NCBI GenBank assembly: GCA_014302835.1
Contig: CP060294.1
Span: forward strand, 310,001 to 374,000
Length of the DNA stretch: 64,000 bases
From: Pedobacter sp. PAMC26386
Lineage (GTDB): Bacteria > Bacteroidota > Bacteroidia > Sphingobacteriales > Sphingobacteriaceae
Direction of reading: 5' to 3'
The notes beneath the pieces were generated by a model. It made no database searches and was not told the origin of the DNA. It saw nothing but the letters and a program-made list of their open reading frames with translations. Below are positions 1 to 9,056 of the stretch, piece after piece. A program made the position numbers and the translations under genes. Numbering within the stretch: position 1 is the first letter of the stretch; each line of letters opens with the position of its first letter.

Positions 1-1523
1 AATACTCCCTTTTCAAGCGCATAACGGTGCCATCTCCAGTCCAGATCTAAACGCAACGGGTTCGCATTGATTTCTATCACGACATTATTGGCTGCACAGG
101 CATCAATCACTTTGGCGTAATCTATCGGATAACCTTTACGGCTAAGTAACAAGCGTCCGGTAGGGTGACCCAGAATTGTTGTGTAAGGGTTTTCTACAGC
201 TTTGATTAATCTTGCGGTTGCTTTCTCCTGATCCATCCTTAAATTGCTATGCACTGAGGCTACGACAAAATCGAAAGTCTTCAATACTTCGTCACTGTAA
301 TCCAGTGAGCCATCATTCAGGATATCACTCTCTATGCCTTTGAAAATTTTAAATGGAGCTAGTTTTTCGTTCAGGGCATCAATTTCTTTATGCTGTGCGA
401 AAATTCGCTGTTCGTTTAATCCATTGGCGTAAAAGGCTGACTTAGAGTGATCACACATGCCTAGGTATTCCAGGTTAAGTGTGTCTTTACAGTAGACAGC
501 CATTTGCTCTAAAGTATGTACGCCATCACTCCAGGTGGAGTGATTGTGCAGACTGCCTTTAAGATTGGTATAGGTGATTAGCTTTGGAAGCTGATTTGTC
601 TTTGCCAGTTCTATCTCATCCAGACCTTCTCTGAGTTCTGGTTCTACAAAGGCAAGCCCTGCTTTTGCATAGATAGCTTGTTCATCTGTGAAAGGGCCAT
701 TTCCTGCTAATTTTAAAACTTCCTGTACGTGATCTGGATTACCAGTAAGCGTAAACAGATTCAGATAAAAATCAGCTTTTGGATAAATATGCAATTGTAT
801 TTTTAGTCCAAATGGACTCATTGCGGTAAACAGATTTTCTGTTTGCGGTTCAAATATCAGTTCTTTAAGCTGGGGCAATTGTGCAATTACCACTGCCGGG
901 TCTGCTGTTCCGATTACAAAATCAAGTTCTTCGATGATTTCCAGATACCTGCGATATTCTCCAGCAATACTGACTAATGAAGTTGCGTCTATAGTTTTTA
1001 ACCACGATTCCAGTTCTGTAGAAAGACTGTTAACCAGGGTTTCTGCTTGTGCATAAAGGAACTTACCCTGGGCAACCATTTTAAATTCTATGACTTTTCT
1101 AATTTCATCCTGTGTTTTCAGACCAAAACCTTTAGCTTCGATCAGTCGGTTTTCGTTACAGGCGTAATAAAGTTCGCCTATGTTTTCGATTCCAAGGTCT
1201 TTCCAGATTACAACGATTTTTTTTGGACCAATCCCTTTGATTCCCAGCATCTCAACAATTCCTTCCGGTGTTTCTGCAAGAATATTTTGCAGTTCTGCCA
1301 TGGTTCCAGTTTGAAGTAATTCCCACACTTTTGCGGAGGTACTTTTGCCGAGGCCATCGATCTGCTCAATTTCCTCCATGGTTTTACTGTTGATTGCATA
1401 GGGTAGCTTATCTACTTTAAAAGCAGCATTTGCTATCGATTTTATTTTGAAAGGGTTCTCATTGTGAAGCTCCATCAATTGTGAAAGGAGTCTGAGACTT
1501 CGGGCTATGGTTTTGTTTTCCAT
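1..1523 (-). CDS. polX: DNA polymerase/3'-5' exonuclease PolX family with PHP domain (partial)
   Basis: Reading the minus strand from ATG at 1523 gives about 507 codons that run off the window edge, so the C-terminus is missing. Order of domains: an N-terminal helix-hairpin-helix region with DGLGKS (about 55) and GIKGIGPKK (about 95), a nucleotidyltransferase-like segment around 185-250, then a PHP domain beginning HNHSTWSDG near 320, with MCDHSK and SDILNDGSLDYS after it. In the family the polymerase domain fills short DNA gaps and the PHP domain acts as a metal-dependent nuclease in base excision repair. The polymerase site looks altered: the usual Asp-x-Asp after the RR motif reads E199-L-D201, and the third carboxylate position reads Q243 (IQLH instead of VDLR). 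The PHP metal ligands visible are present. Family assignment is sure; polymerase activity is doubtful. Confidence 0.93.
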   Translation of the reverse strand, partial: MENKTIARSLRLLSQLMELHNENPFKIKSIANAAFKVDKLPYAINSKTMEEIEQIDGLGKSTSAKVWELLQTGTMAELQNILAETPEGIVEMLGIKGIGPKKIVVIWKDLGIENIGELYYACNENRLIEAKGFGLKTQDEIRKVIEFKMVAQGKFLYAQAETLVNSLSTELESWLKTIDATSLVSIAGEYRRYLEIIEELDFVIGTADPAVVIAQLPQLKELIFEPQTENLFTAMSPFGLKIQLHIYPKADFYLNLFTLTGNPDHVQEVLKLAGNGPFTDEQAIYAKAGLAFVEPELREGLDEIELAKTNQLPKLITYTNLKGSLHNHSTWSDGVHTLEQMAVYCKDTLNLEYLGMCDHSKSAFYANGLNEQRIFAQHKEIDALNEKLAPFKIFKGIESDILNDGSLDYSDEVLKTFDFVVASVHSNLRMDQEKATARLIKAVENPYTTILGHPTGRLLLSRKGYPIDYAKVIDACAANNVVIEINANPLRLDLDWRWHRYALEKGV

Positions 1524-1590
1524 TGCTGCAAAAATAAATAAAAAGAAACGGTTTTTCGGAACAATGTGTTTGTGGTACTGTTATTATATC

Positions 1591-2199
1591 ATGGACAAAT
1601 TAAATTATATAGGTCTGATTCTGGTTGGTCTGGCCACTGCATGTCATTCTCCTGCCGATCAAAAAAAGGATCCCTTTTCAACTGAGTATGCAATCACTGC
1701 GAAAGAAGAGAAGAAAATTGATTCTGCCAAATTAATTATCGCTGGTAAACAAGCTGGGAATATCTACCTGGGTCAGGATATGACATCTGTATTTAAGCTG
1801 TTGGGAAAACCTGATGATGGTGATGCGGCTATGGGAAAAGCAATAGGTATATGGCATAAAAAACAACCTATAATTATTTTTTCTACTTATCGGGATAGTA
1901 ACATGGTGATCAAAGATGTCAAACAGATCTCTATTTCTTCTAACAGCTTGAGTACAGCAGATGGGATTCATACCGGTGTTAGTCTTGCATTTTTGAAAAT
2001 GGTCTATCCAGAGCTTAAAAAGGTGGCGTCTTATAGTAATCTGCAAACAAAGGCACTGCTCGTCGTTTATGATGCTGTCGCTAAAGGGATTGCCTTTGAT
2101 ATACAGAAAGATACCTGTACTACGATTACTGTACATCCAGTAAATCAGTCTGTAAATGACGTATATTTAACGATGTATCCGGCTTGGAAAAAAAACTGA
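1591..2199 (+). CDS. Hypothetical lipoprotein
   Basis: About 202 residues. I start it at ATG 1591 because this gives a clean lipoprotein signal, with hydrophobic YIGLILVGLATAC and Cys at about residue 18. The open frame extends upstream to 1507, but that would add a charged 28-residue leader overlapping the divergent polX start. After a charged linker the protein has a compact domain with GNIYLGQDMTSVFKLLGKPDDG, resembling the small glycine/turn-rich repeat pattern of outer-membrane assembly accessory lipoproteins, but I do not recognise a named family. It stands alone between divergent polX and convergent sppA and ends before a strong palindromic terminator. Confidence 0.7.
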   Translation: MDKLNYIGLILVGLATACHSPADQKKDPFSTEYAITAKEEKKIDSAKLIIAGKQAGNIYLGQDMTSVFKLLGKPDDGDAAMGKAIGIWHKKQPIIIFSTYRDSNMVIKDVKQISISSNSLSTADGIHTGVSLAFLKMVYPELKKVASYSNLQTKALLVVYDAVAKGIAFDIQKDTCTTITVHPVNQSVNDVYLTMYPAWKKN

Positions 2200-2246
2200 G
2201 ATAGTGCTGATTATGAAGGGAAACATTTGTATCAGCCTTACCTGAC

Positions 2247-2284
2247 AAAAAGGGCAGTATCATCATGATGATACTGCCCTTTTT
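2247..2284. terminator. Bidirectional terminator, perfect 38-nt palindrome
   Basis: A loop-less perfect inverted repeat with 19-base arms; the core is GGGCAGTATCATCA and its complement. It starts with an A-run and ends with a T-run, so it can terminate transcription in both directions. It lies between the convergent lipoprotein gene and sppA. Confidence 0.85.
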
Positions 2285-2314
2285 GAGTTATATAGTATTG
2301 CCCTTTACCGGGTA

Positions 2315-4084
2315 TTATTGAATCTTAATTTCAAATGGCATTCTTGCTTGTATACCGCTATTGATAACTACTTTTTTCAATTGCTGATACAGCATAAAGT
2401 TATCACCGAATTCCTGTTTTGCATAATACATTCTTACGTTATCACCTGCATCAGATAAGAACGATTTTAATGGATCAATTTTTTCTGGATATTCAACAAT
2501 TTTATATTCGCTTAGTTTGGCTTTTTTACCAGCAGCAACGATGGCATCATTGAAACTACCAATCCTATCCGCTAAACCATTTTTAACCGCATCTGTGCCC
2601 ACCCAAACATGTCCACCGCCGATTGAGTCGATATAAGCTTTTGATTTCTTACGTCCATCTGCAACACGCGTGATGAAGCTGTCATAAACATGATTCACAT
2701 CAGTTTGAATAATTAATCGTTCTCCTGGTGTTAAAGGACGGTTTGTACTCATGATATCTGCATACTGACCGGTTTTTACGCCGTCGAAAGTAATTCCTAC
2801 TTTATTGGTCAGCAGATTTTGGAAATTAGGGATGATTCCAAATACACCGATAGAACCGGTAATGGTATTTGGCTGTACGAAAATAGAGTCGGCTGCACAT
2901 GCGATATAATAACCGCCAGAAGCGGCTACATCACCGAAAGAAGCAATCACTGGTTTTACTTTTTTGCTCAGGATAATTTCTCTCCAGATCACATCGGATG
3001 CTAAGGCACTCCCACCACCTGAATTGACACGAAGCACAATAGCTTTGATTTTATCATCCAGTCTTGCTTTTCTGATGGCACGGGAGATGCGTTCTGAACC
3101 AATAGACTCATCACTGCCTTCTCCACCTGTAATATCACCATTGGCATAAATGACAGCTATTCTGTTTTTACTTTCAGTTTTATCTTCTTTTTGACTGATT
3201 GCATAATCATTGATACTTACGGTAGCAATAGTTTCTTTTTTACCTGTTCCGCTTAATGCTTTCAATTCATCAATGACCTCATCTTTATACTTAAGACCAT
3301 CAATCATTTTATACGTCAGTGCATCTTTGGGCGCCTGAATTCTATAAGAATCAGCCATTTTATATAAACTATCTTTCGGGATGTTTCTGGAAACAGAAAT
3401 TCCTTCCAGGAAGGTGTTGTATAAGCCGCCCAGATAAGCAGTGACCTGCTTGCGGTTATAATCACTCATTTTGTCGTTTGTGAAAGGCTCTACCGCACTT
3501 TTATAGTTTCCAACACGGATAATCTGAGCTTCTACACCAAGTTTTTCCATTGCACCTTTGAAAAAGGTCAGTTGTGAGCTAAAACCTTTGAATTCTAAAG
3601 CACCTTGTGGGTTCAGGTAAACTTTATCAGCTACAGAGGCCAGATAATAAGCATCCTGTGTATATACTTCGCTATAAGCGATGATCTTTTTCTTACTTGT
3701 TTTAAAATCAATTAAAGCATCTCTGATTTCTTTTAAGGTTGCTTTTCCTGCTCTGGGAGAACTTACATTCAGATAGATACATTTAATATTGTCATCTGTC
3801 TTTGCTTTCTTTAATGCTCTCATCAGATCATTGAAACCAATGCTTTTACCTGCATTTGTACCAATTATAGGAAGGTTTTCCAATGACTTGTTTGGCGTAC
3901 GCTCTTTAATGTTCTGGTCAAGATTGAGATAAAGAACAGAGTTGCTAGCTACATCCACAGTCTTATCGCTGTCGATTGAGGAGACTACCGCGACTATGAA
4001 AACTATAAAAAACAGGAAGATAAGTACTGTGGAGATGATGATCCCTACAACGGTAGCAAAAACATATTTAAAAAATTCTCTCAT
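2315..4084 (-). CDS. sppA: Signal peptide peptidase SppA, 67 kDa type
   Basis: 589 residues, the length of the duplicated long form of SppA. One N-terminal membrane helix (about 8-36) anchors it in the inner membrane, with the protease domains outside. Family knowledge places the catalytic Lys in GNYKSAVEPF, here K195, and the Ser in the second half in AASGGYY, here S389; both are present, so it should be an active Ser/Lys protease that degrades released signal peptides. NSGGGSALASDV and the TGSIGVFG loop also match. The start at 4084 is divergent from folK with only about 50-70 bp between them, so the two promoters must overlap or sit close together. Confidence 0.95.
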   Translation of the reverse strand: MREFFKYVFATVVGIIISTVLIFLFFIVFIVAVVSSIDSDKTVDVASNSVLYLNLDQNIKERTPNKSLENLPIIGTNAGKSIGFNDLMRALKKAKTDDNIKCIYLNVSSPRAGKATLKEIRDALIDFKTSKKKIIAYSEVYTQDAYYLASVADKVYLNPQGALEFKGFSSQLTFFKGAMEKLGVEAQIIRVGNYKSAVEPFTNDKMSDYNRKQVTAYLGGLYNTFLEGISVSRNIPKDSLYKMADSYRIQAPKDALTYKMIDGLKYKDEVIDELKALSGTGKKETIATVSINDYAISQKEDKTESKNRIAVIYANGDITGGEGSDESIGSERISRAIRKARLDDKIKAIVLRVNSGGGSALASDVIWREIILSKKVKPVIASFGDVAASGGYYIACAADSIFVQPNTITGSIGVFGIIPNFQNLLTNKVGITFDGVKTGQYADIMSTNRPLTPGERLIIQTDVNHVYDSFITRVADGRKKSKAYIDSIGGGHVWVGTDAVKNGLADRIGSFNDAIVAAGKKAKLSEYKIVEYPEKIDPLKSFLSDAGDNVRMYYAKQEFGDNFMLYQQLKKVVINSGIQARMPFEIKIQ

Positions 4085-4154
4085 GTGGATGTTTAATATT
4101 TAATTTGTAAATATATTAAATGAATTAGCTTTTTATATGGGATTGGAGTGCAAA

Positions 4155-4634
4155 ATGGTTTATTTGTTACTGGGAAGTAATTTGGGAGAAAGAGAAGCGT
4201 TGATTAATGGTGCAATTTCACTGATTGAAGAATGTATTGGGGCAGTTGTCTCAAAATCAGCTTTATATGAAACTGCTGCTTGGGGAAATGAAGATCAGCC
4301 TTCATTTTTGAATGTTGCAGTAGGGGTTAAAACGAAAATGACTGCCCATGAGGTTCTGGATGCAGCATTGGGAATAGAAGAAGAGCTGGGGCGGGTAAGA
4401 CTGGAGAAGTGGGGTGCAAGGCTGATCGATGTTGATATGATTTTATATGGTCAGGAAATAATTGATGATGGTGAAAGGCTTCAGATTCCGCATCCCAGAA
4501 TGCAGGACAGGAAGTTTGTACTGGAGCCACTGGCTGAAATTGCTGGTGAAGTAGAACATCCTGTATTTAAGCAGAACATTCTAAAGTTATTGTCTTTATT
4601 GAAAGATAATTTAACTGTGTCAAAAATATTATAA
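4155..4634 (+). CDS. folK: 2-amino-4-hydroxy-6-hydroxymethyldihydropteridine pyrophosphokinase
   Basis: HPPK transfers pyrophosphate from ATP to the pterin alcohol in folate synthesis, in the cytoplasm. Visible motifs are the N-terminal VYLLLGSNLGERE, ENQPSFLN-like EDQPSFLN, the metal-binding Asp pair in RLIDVDMILYG, and HPRMQDRKFVLEPL. I chose ATG 4155 because the family begins almost directly with the first beta strand and a GGAG lies six bases before it; an in-frame ATG at 4137 would add six residues. About 159 residues, normal for the family. The HPt gene follows after 21 bp and may be cotranscribed, though no functional link is evident. Confidence 0.93.
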   Translation: MVYLLLGSNLGEREALINGAISLIEECIGAVVSKSALYETAAWGNEDQPSFLNVAVGVKTKMTAHEVLDAALGIEEELGRVRLEKWGARLIDVDMILYGQEIIDDGERLQIPHPRMQDRKFVLEPLAEIAGEVEHPVFKQNILKLLSLLKDNLTVSKIL

Positions 4635-4655
4635 TTTTATTAGTTTTGTTTTCAA

Positions 4656-5033
4656 ATGATTGACGAAGAAAAAAATAACAGCCCTCTTGATTTATCGTAT
4701 CTCAGAGATATGTCTGGTGATAGTGCCGAGTTTATGATTGAAATGATCGATATGTTTAAGGTTCAGACACCTTTATATGTTGCAGATCTGGAACATTCGT
4801 TCGAAGCTCAGGACTGGGAAAAGATGGCAGGGCATGCCCATAAAATAAAACCGACATTGTCTTATGTGGGAAGAGAAGATGCCCGCGGACATCTTCAGCT
4901 AATTGAAAACAATGCACGTGATAAGAAAGATCTTGCTGCGATGCCACAGGCATTGAAAGAACTGCATGATTTTGTGAAAATTCTATACAGACAGCTGGAT
5001 GAAGCGAAAGCTGAGCTAGCGAAGAGACTTTAA
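4656..5033 (+). CDS. HPt domain phosphotransfer protein
   Basis: 125 residues, a single histidine phosphotransfer domain with no other module. The phospho-accepting His is H62 in the GHAHKIKPTLSYVG motif, flanked by the expected helices (SAEFMIEMIDMFK before, ARGHLQLIENNA after). Such stand-alone proteins relay phosphate between hybrid histidine kinases and response regulators in the cytoplasm. No kinase or regulator lies next to it, so its partners must be encoded elsewhere. It follows folK by 21 bp and ends before a 60-nt palindromic terminator. Confidence 0.88.
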   Translation: MIDEEKNNSPLDLSYLRDMSGDSAEFMIEMIDMFKVQTPLYVADLEHSFEAQDWEKMAGHAHKIKPTLSYVGREDARGHLQLIENNARDKKDLAAMPQALKELHDFVKILYRQLDEAKAELAKRL

Positions 5034-5046
5034 ACCAACTAATTTT

Positions 5047-5106
5047 TTGCTTATAAAACAGAACACCCTGCCAGAGCTCTGGCAGGGTGTTCTGTTTTAT
5101 AAGCAA
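5047..5106. terminator. Bidirectional terminator, perfect 60-nt palindrome
   Basis: Both arms are 30 bases and match without a mismatch; the centre is GAGCTC. Core arm GAACACCCTGCCAGAGCTC. It sits between the convergent HPt and pssA genes, with T-runs just outside on both sides. The length and lack of a loop are unusual for a simple terminator. Confidence 0.85.
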
Positions 5107-5120
5107 TTTTATAGTGAATA

Positions 5121-5804
5121 CTACAGTTTCGGAAGTTTTCTGAAATGTAGTATGGATAAACTAATGTAAAGCACCAGGACAAATGGGATGGCAGCGAACT
5201 TCAGAAAAGCAATCAGCACTGCTGACAACAGCAGAAATATGAACTTCACTTTGTTATGCTTCCATTCCAGTGAGCCGAACTTCAAAGAGAAAATTCTGAT
5301 TTCACTGGTTAGTAGAAAACTCATGATCACTGTGATTGCCACTAAAAGAATAGAGGAATTAATTAATCCCGGGTAATCTTTCTGAATAAAAGGCAAAGAC
5401 ACGATAAACAAGGTGTTCATCGGTGTATTTAAACCGATAAAGTCTTCTGTTTGCCTGGTATCTATATTAAACTTAGCCAGTCGCAATGCCGAAAATATGG
5501 TAATTAAAAAGCCAAGATATGGCAAATACGGTGAAGAGAAATCGCTCTGTGCAAGTAACTGGAACATGACCACGCCTGGTAGAAATCCGAAGCTTACCAT
5601 GTCTGCCAGAGAGTCCAATTCTTTGCCTATAGGAGATTTAACATGCAGTAACCTGGCTACAAAACCATCAAAAAAGTCACATATGCCGGATATTAAGACG
5701 GCATATGCTGCGATATTTAACTCTCCTTTAAATGCAAAAACTATCCCTACGCACCCCGAAAAAAGGTTGGCACAGGTTAATGCATTGGGAATGTGTCTCT
5801 TCAT
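5121..5804 (-). CDS. pssA: CDP-diacylglycerol-serine O-phosphatidyltransferase
   Basis: 227 residues, an integral membrane enzyme that makes phosphatidylserine, the precursor of phosphatidylethanolamine, from CDP-diacylglycerol and serine. The CDP-alcohol phosphotransferase signature D46-G-x2-A-R-x8-G60-x3-D64-x3-D68 is complete (DGFVARLLHVKSPIGKELD). About six to seven hydrophobic segments follow. The short Bacteroidota/Gram-positive type is meant, not the E. coli type. It starts six bases after the rho stop codon, so the two are very likely cotranscribed. Confidence 0.93.
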   Translation of the reverse strand: MKRHIPNALTCANLFSGCVGIVFAFKGELNIAAYAVLISGICDFFDGFVARLLHVKSPIGKELDSLADMVSFGFLPGVVMFQLLAQSDFSSPYLPYLGFLITIFSALRLAKFNIDTRQTEDFIGLNTPMNTLFIVSLPFIQKDYPGLINSSILLVAITVIMSFLLTSEIRIFSLKFGSLEWKHNKVKFIFLLLSAVLIAFLKFAAIPFVLVLYISLSILHFRKLPKL

Positions 5805-5810
5805 ATCTGA

Positions 5811-7559
5811 CTAGCTGTTCATAGAAATTAAGAACTCTTCGTTAGTTTTTGTGTTCTTTATTTGCGCCTGAACAAACTCCATAGCCTCCTGTGCATTCAT
5901 ATCTGCAAGGTGGTTACGTAAGATCCATACTCTTTGTAAAGTATCTCTGTCATGTAACAGGTCATCTCTACGGGTACTTGATGCAGTGATGTCAATAGCA
6001 GGGAAAATACGTTTGTTAGACAATTTACGGTCTAATTGTAATTCCATATTACCTGTTCCTTTGAATTCTTCGAAAATTACCTCGTCCATTTTAGATCCTG
6101 TATCTGTTAAAGCAGTTGCCAGAATAGTTAACGATCCACCTCTTTCAATATTACGTGCAGCACCAAAGAAACGTTTTGGTTTATGTAATGCATTTGCATC
6201 CACACCACCCGATAAAATTTTACCTGATGCCGGAGCAGTTGTATTATAAGCACGTGCAAGACGTGTAATGGAGTCTAGTAAGATCACAACATCATGTCCG
6301 CATTCTACTAAACGTTTTGCTTTTTCCAATACGATATTGGCAATCTTAACGTGACGCTCTGCTGGCTCATCAAAAGTAGAGGCGATGACCTCAGCGCGTA
6401 CGCTTCTTGCCATATCAGTAACCTCTTCAGGACGCTCATCGATCAGTAAAATGATCAGATAAACTTCAGGGTGGTTTTTAGCAATCGCATTAGCCACTTC
6501 TTTCAACAGGTTAGTTTTACCAGTTTTTGGTTGTGCAACGATCAAACCACGCTGACCTTTCCCGATTGGGGTAAATAAGTCAATAATACGGGTAGAGTAG
6601 TTATTAGTTTCTGTGAAAAGATTTAATCTTTCAGTAGGGAACAAAGGAGTCAGGTAGTCAAATGGAACTCTGTCTCTTACATCAGCAGGTAAACGGCCGT
6701 TGATAGTTTCTACTCTGACAAGTGGGAAATATTTTTCACCTTCTTTTGGAGGGCGGATACTTCCTTTAACTGTATCTCCGGTTTTTAAACCGAAAAGTTT
6801 GATTTGAGATTGTGAAACATAAATATCATCCGGTGAAGAAAGGTAGTTGTAATCTGCCGATCTGAGGAAACCATATCCGTCCGGCATAATTTCCAGGACA
6901 CCTTCGTTGGTAATGGTATTATCGAAATCCAGATTTGAATAGCTGTTTTCGTTTTGTTTCTGATTATTGTTGTTACCGTTGTTGTTATTTTTAGATCTGT
7001 TGTCCTCTCTTACAGGTTTTGCCTTTTTAATTTCGCTGTGTGCTGTAACAGGTTGCTGAACAACTTGTTTTTCTTCATTTCTAGATGCCGGAGCAACGTT
7101 TCCTGATTGAACATTGTCTGAAGGAACTTTTTCTGAAGAGACATTGCCATCTGGTGCTGTAACAGGTGAAGCTTCAGGTTGTGCCTGTTCTTCTTGCTGC
7201 TGTGGGGCATCAAATAGAGAAGCTCTGTTGAAATTCGTATTGTTTCCTGCTGGCGCTGTTTGCTCAGCTTCGTCTTTAGGAATACGTGTACGTTTTCTAA
7301 GTGGCTTTTCAGCAGTATTGATTTTAGGGGCTTTTGGTTTAGCCGTTTTTGCTGGATTTTCCTGGATAGTATCAGCACTAGCTGCTGTTTCCGGAGCATC
7401 ATTGGCAGACGTAGCTTCAGGTTGTTGTTCACTAATTTGATGAATAACTTCAACCAATTCAGCTTTACGCAAATCATCAGCATTCAAGATCCCCTGAGAT
7501 TTTGCTAACTCCCGCAATTCTGCAGTAAGTTTTTCATTTAATTCTGTTTTGTTAAACAT
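5811..7559 (-). CDS. rho: Transcription termination factor Rho with long disordered insertion
   Basis: 582 residues against about 420 in E. coli. Residues 1-42 form the N-terminal helical domain; residues about 45-212 are a low-complexity stretch rich in Ala, Pro, Glu, Asn and Gln with an Asn-run near 190-200; then the RNA-binding cold-shock-like domain ([15 protein letters not shown]), then the RecA-like motor with Walker A QPKTGKT at 343-349, [13 protein letters not shown] and Walker [17 protein letters not shown]. The hexameric ATPase ends transcription by pulling on nascent RNA. The insertion is typical of Bacteroidota Rho, and in Bacteroides such a region has been tied to phase separation. 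pssA follows directly. Confidence 0.97.
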   Translation of the reverse strand: MFNKTELNEKLTAELRELAKSQGILNADDLRKAELVEVIHQISEQQPEATSANDAPETAASADTIQENPAKTAKPKAPKINTAEKPLRKRTRIPKDEAEQTAPAGNNTNFNRASLFDAPQQQEEQAQPEASPVTAPDGNVSSEKVPSDNVQSGNVAPASRNEEKQVVQQPVTAHSEIKKAKPVREDNRSKNNNNGNNNNQKQNENSYSNLDFDNTITNEGVLEIMPDGYGFLRSADYNYLSSPDDIYVSQSQIKLFGLKTGDTVKGSIRPPKEGEKYFPLVRVETINGRLPADVRDRVPFDYLTPLFPTERLNLFTETNNYSTRIIDLFTPIGKGQRGLIVAQPKTGKTNLLKEVANAIAKNHPEVYLIILLIDERPEEVTDMARSVRAEVIASTFDEPAERHVKIANIVLEKAKRLVECGHDVVILLDSITRLARAYNTTAPASGKILSGGVDANALHKPKRFFGAARNIERGGSLTILATALTDTGSKMDEVIFEEFKGTGNMELQLDRKLSNKRIFPAIDITASSTRRDDLLHDRDTLQRVWILRNHLADMNAQEAMEFVQAQIKNTKTNEEFLISMNS

Positions 7560-7831
7560 TATGTGGGTGTAGAGAAATTTTTATAAACGTATTTATCAGC
7601 ATATCAAAGCAAAAAAAATGCAATTATGAACTTGAAATTAGAACAAATTATTGTGAGATTTTCTGGAATGATCAGATAAACTTTTGAGAATTATGCTGCA
7701 ATTGTATGTAATTGTATCCTAATCTCCAAGTAAAATTGCAAAATGTTATAAATATTTTACTTAAGATGTTTAAAACTCATCTTTAAATAGCTGTAGAAAT
7801 TTTGGCATATTTGCGCATAATCTAAGCCCAA

Positions 7832-8665
7832 ATGAATAAGAAGCAACTATTTGAACAAATTCAGTCGAAAAAAACATTTTTATGTGTGGGACTTGATCCG
7901 GTATTGGAAAATGTTCCAAAACACCTGTTGAGTTTTGAAGATCCAATATTTGAGTTCAATAAACAAATTATTGACGCGACTCAAGATCTGTGTGTTGCCT
8001 ATAAACCGAACACAGCATTCTATGAATCAAGAGGTTTGAAAGGTTGGGAGAGTTTATTGAAAACTTGGGCCCATATTCCTAAAGATATTTTTACTATTGC
8101 GGATGCGAAAAGGGGAGATATTGGGAATACTTCTGCAATGTATGCGGATGCTTTCTTTAACGAAGAGAAATCCGGAATGAGTTTCGACGCCATTACTGTC
8201 GCTCCATACATGGGAAAAGATTCTGTAGGACCTTTTTTAAAGTTTGAGGATAAATGGGTGATTTTGCTGGCACTGACTTCCAACGAAAGTCACAGCGATT
8301 TTCAATTATTTGAAAATAAAGACGGTAAACTTTATGAAGAAGTAATCCGGGTGTCTTCAAAATGGGGAAACAGTGATCAGCTGATGTATGTTGTGGGAGC
8401 AACAAGGGGAGCTGAATTTGCCAATATTCGAAGATTGGCACCTGATAATTTTTTACTGGTACCAGGAGTTGGTGCACAGGGTGGAAGTTTGGCTGATGTC
8501 TGTGAATTTGGATTAAATGAGACTTGTGGATTACTGGTTAATTCATCAAGAGGAATTATCTATGCGGGTAAAGGCGAGGATTTTGCTGAAAAAGCAAGAG
8601 AAGAGGCCTTGAAATTGCAGCAGGAAATGCAGGTAATTCTAGAGAAATCAGGATTATTGGGATAA
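7832..8665 (+). CDS. pyrF: Orotidine 5'-phosphate decarboxylase, type 2
   Basis: 277 residues, the longer subfamily-2 form. It decarboxylates OMP to UMP, the last step of pyrimidine synthesis. FLCVGLDP near residue 17 opens the TIM barrel; the catalytic Asp-x-Lys-x-x-Asp is D91-A-K93-R-G-D96 in [11 protein letters not shown], and the phosphate-binding end reads [11 protein letters not shown] and [11 protein letters not shown]. The 272 bp upstream, shared with divergent rho, hold promoters that I could not place firmly; CATATTTG at 7806-7813 is a seven-of-eight match to the TAnnTTTG element, 18 bases before the ATG. Confidence 0.96.
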   Translation: MNKKQLFEQIQSKKTFLCVGLDPVLENVPKHLLSFEDPIFEFNKQIIDATQDLCVAYKPNTAFYESRGLKGWESLLKTWAHIPKDIFTIADAKRGDIGNTSAMYADAFFNEEKSGMSFDAITVAPYMGKDSVGPFLKFEDKWVILLALTSNESHSDFQLFENKDGKLYEEVIRVSSKWGNSDQLMYVVGATRGAEFANIRRLAPDNFLLVPGVGAQGGSLADVCEFGLNETCGLLVNSSRGIIYAGKGEDFAEKAREEALKLQQEMQVILEKSGLLG

Positions 8666-8777
8666 AAAGAAGTTTTGATCTGAAAAAAAATGTTTAAATT
8701 GCTATTGGCATTTGATGTGGATAGCCATTCCTATTTAGGGTATGATTATTGCACCTGGTCATTATTAAATAAAAAGC

Positions 8778-8999
8778 ATGTTTCAGAGCATCGTTACCTA
8801 CTTCGAGAAGCAAAGTTTTGGGGTCTGTACTTATATCGCAGACCGTTTTGACATGTCGATCAGTAAAATCAGATTATTCTTTATCTATTCTTCTTTTCTG
8901 GCAGTAGGTTTTCCTATTGTATTTTATATTATGGCAGCGCTTATTTTAGACGTTCGCCATTATATAAAACGGATCAGACAGCGGATTTGGGATTTATAA
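8778..8999 (+). CDS. PspC domain membrane protein
   Basis: 73 residues. The sequence FGVCTYIADRFDMSISKIRLFFIYSSFLA matches the PspC family pattern (a G-V-C-x-Y-I-A start followed by a membrane helix), then a second hydrophobic stretch VGFPIVFYIMAALIL and a basic tail. In enterobacteria PspC senses envelope stress with PspB; in Bacteroidota small PspC-only proteins are common and their role is not established. It lies between pyrF and ftsK, both on the same strand, with its own short intergenic spaces. Confidence 0.8.
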   Translation: MFQSIVTYFEKQSFGVCTYIADRFDMSISKIRLFFIYSSFLAVGFPIVFYIMAALILDVRHYIKRIRQRIWDL

Positions 9000-9023
9000 T
9001 AACAGACTCATACAACTATATTT

Positions 9024-9031
9024 TATATTTG
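9024..9031 (+). promoter_or_regulatory. Candidate -7 promoter element for ftsK
   Basis: TATATTTG fits the Bacteroidota TAnnTTTG consensus exactly and ends 25 bases before the ftsK ATG. No TTG is found at the expected 19-base distance upstream, so support is partial. Confidence 0.4.
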
Positions 9032-9056
9032 TTGTTTATTAATACAGTTACGAAAA

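Noticed and set aside
1732..2136. 134-codon minus-strand ORF opposite the lipoprotein gene
   Set aside because: Antisense to a gene with a clear signal; no family pattern, no promoter, and it faces the terminator.
7010..7483. Long minus-strand ORF of 157 codons within rho
   Set aside because: It runs in another frame through the low-complexity part of rho; the translation is Leu/Lys/Gln-rich without family likeness, so it is a shadow.
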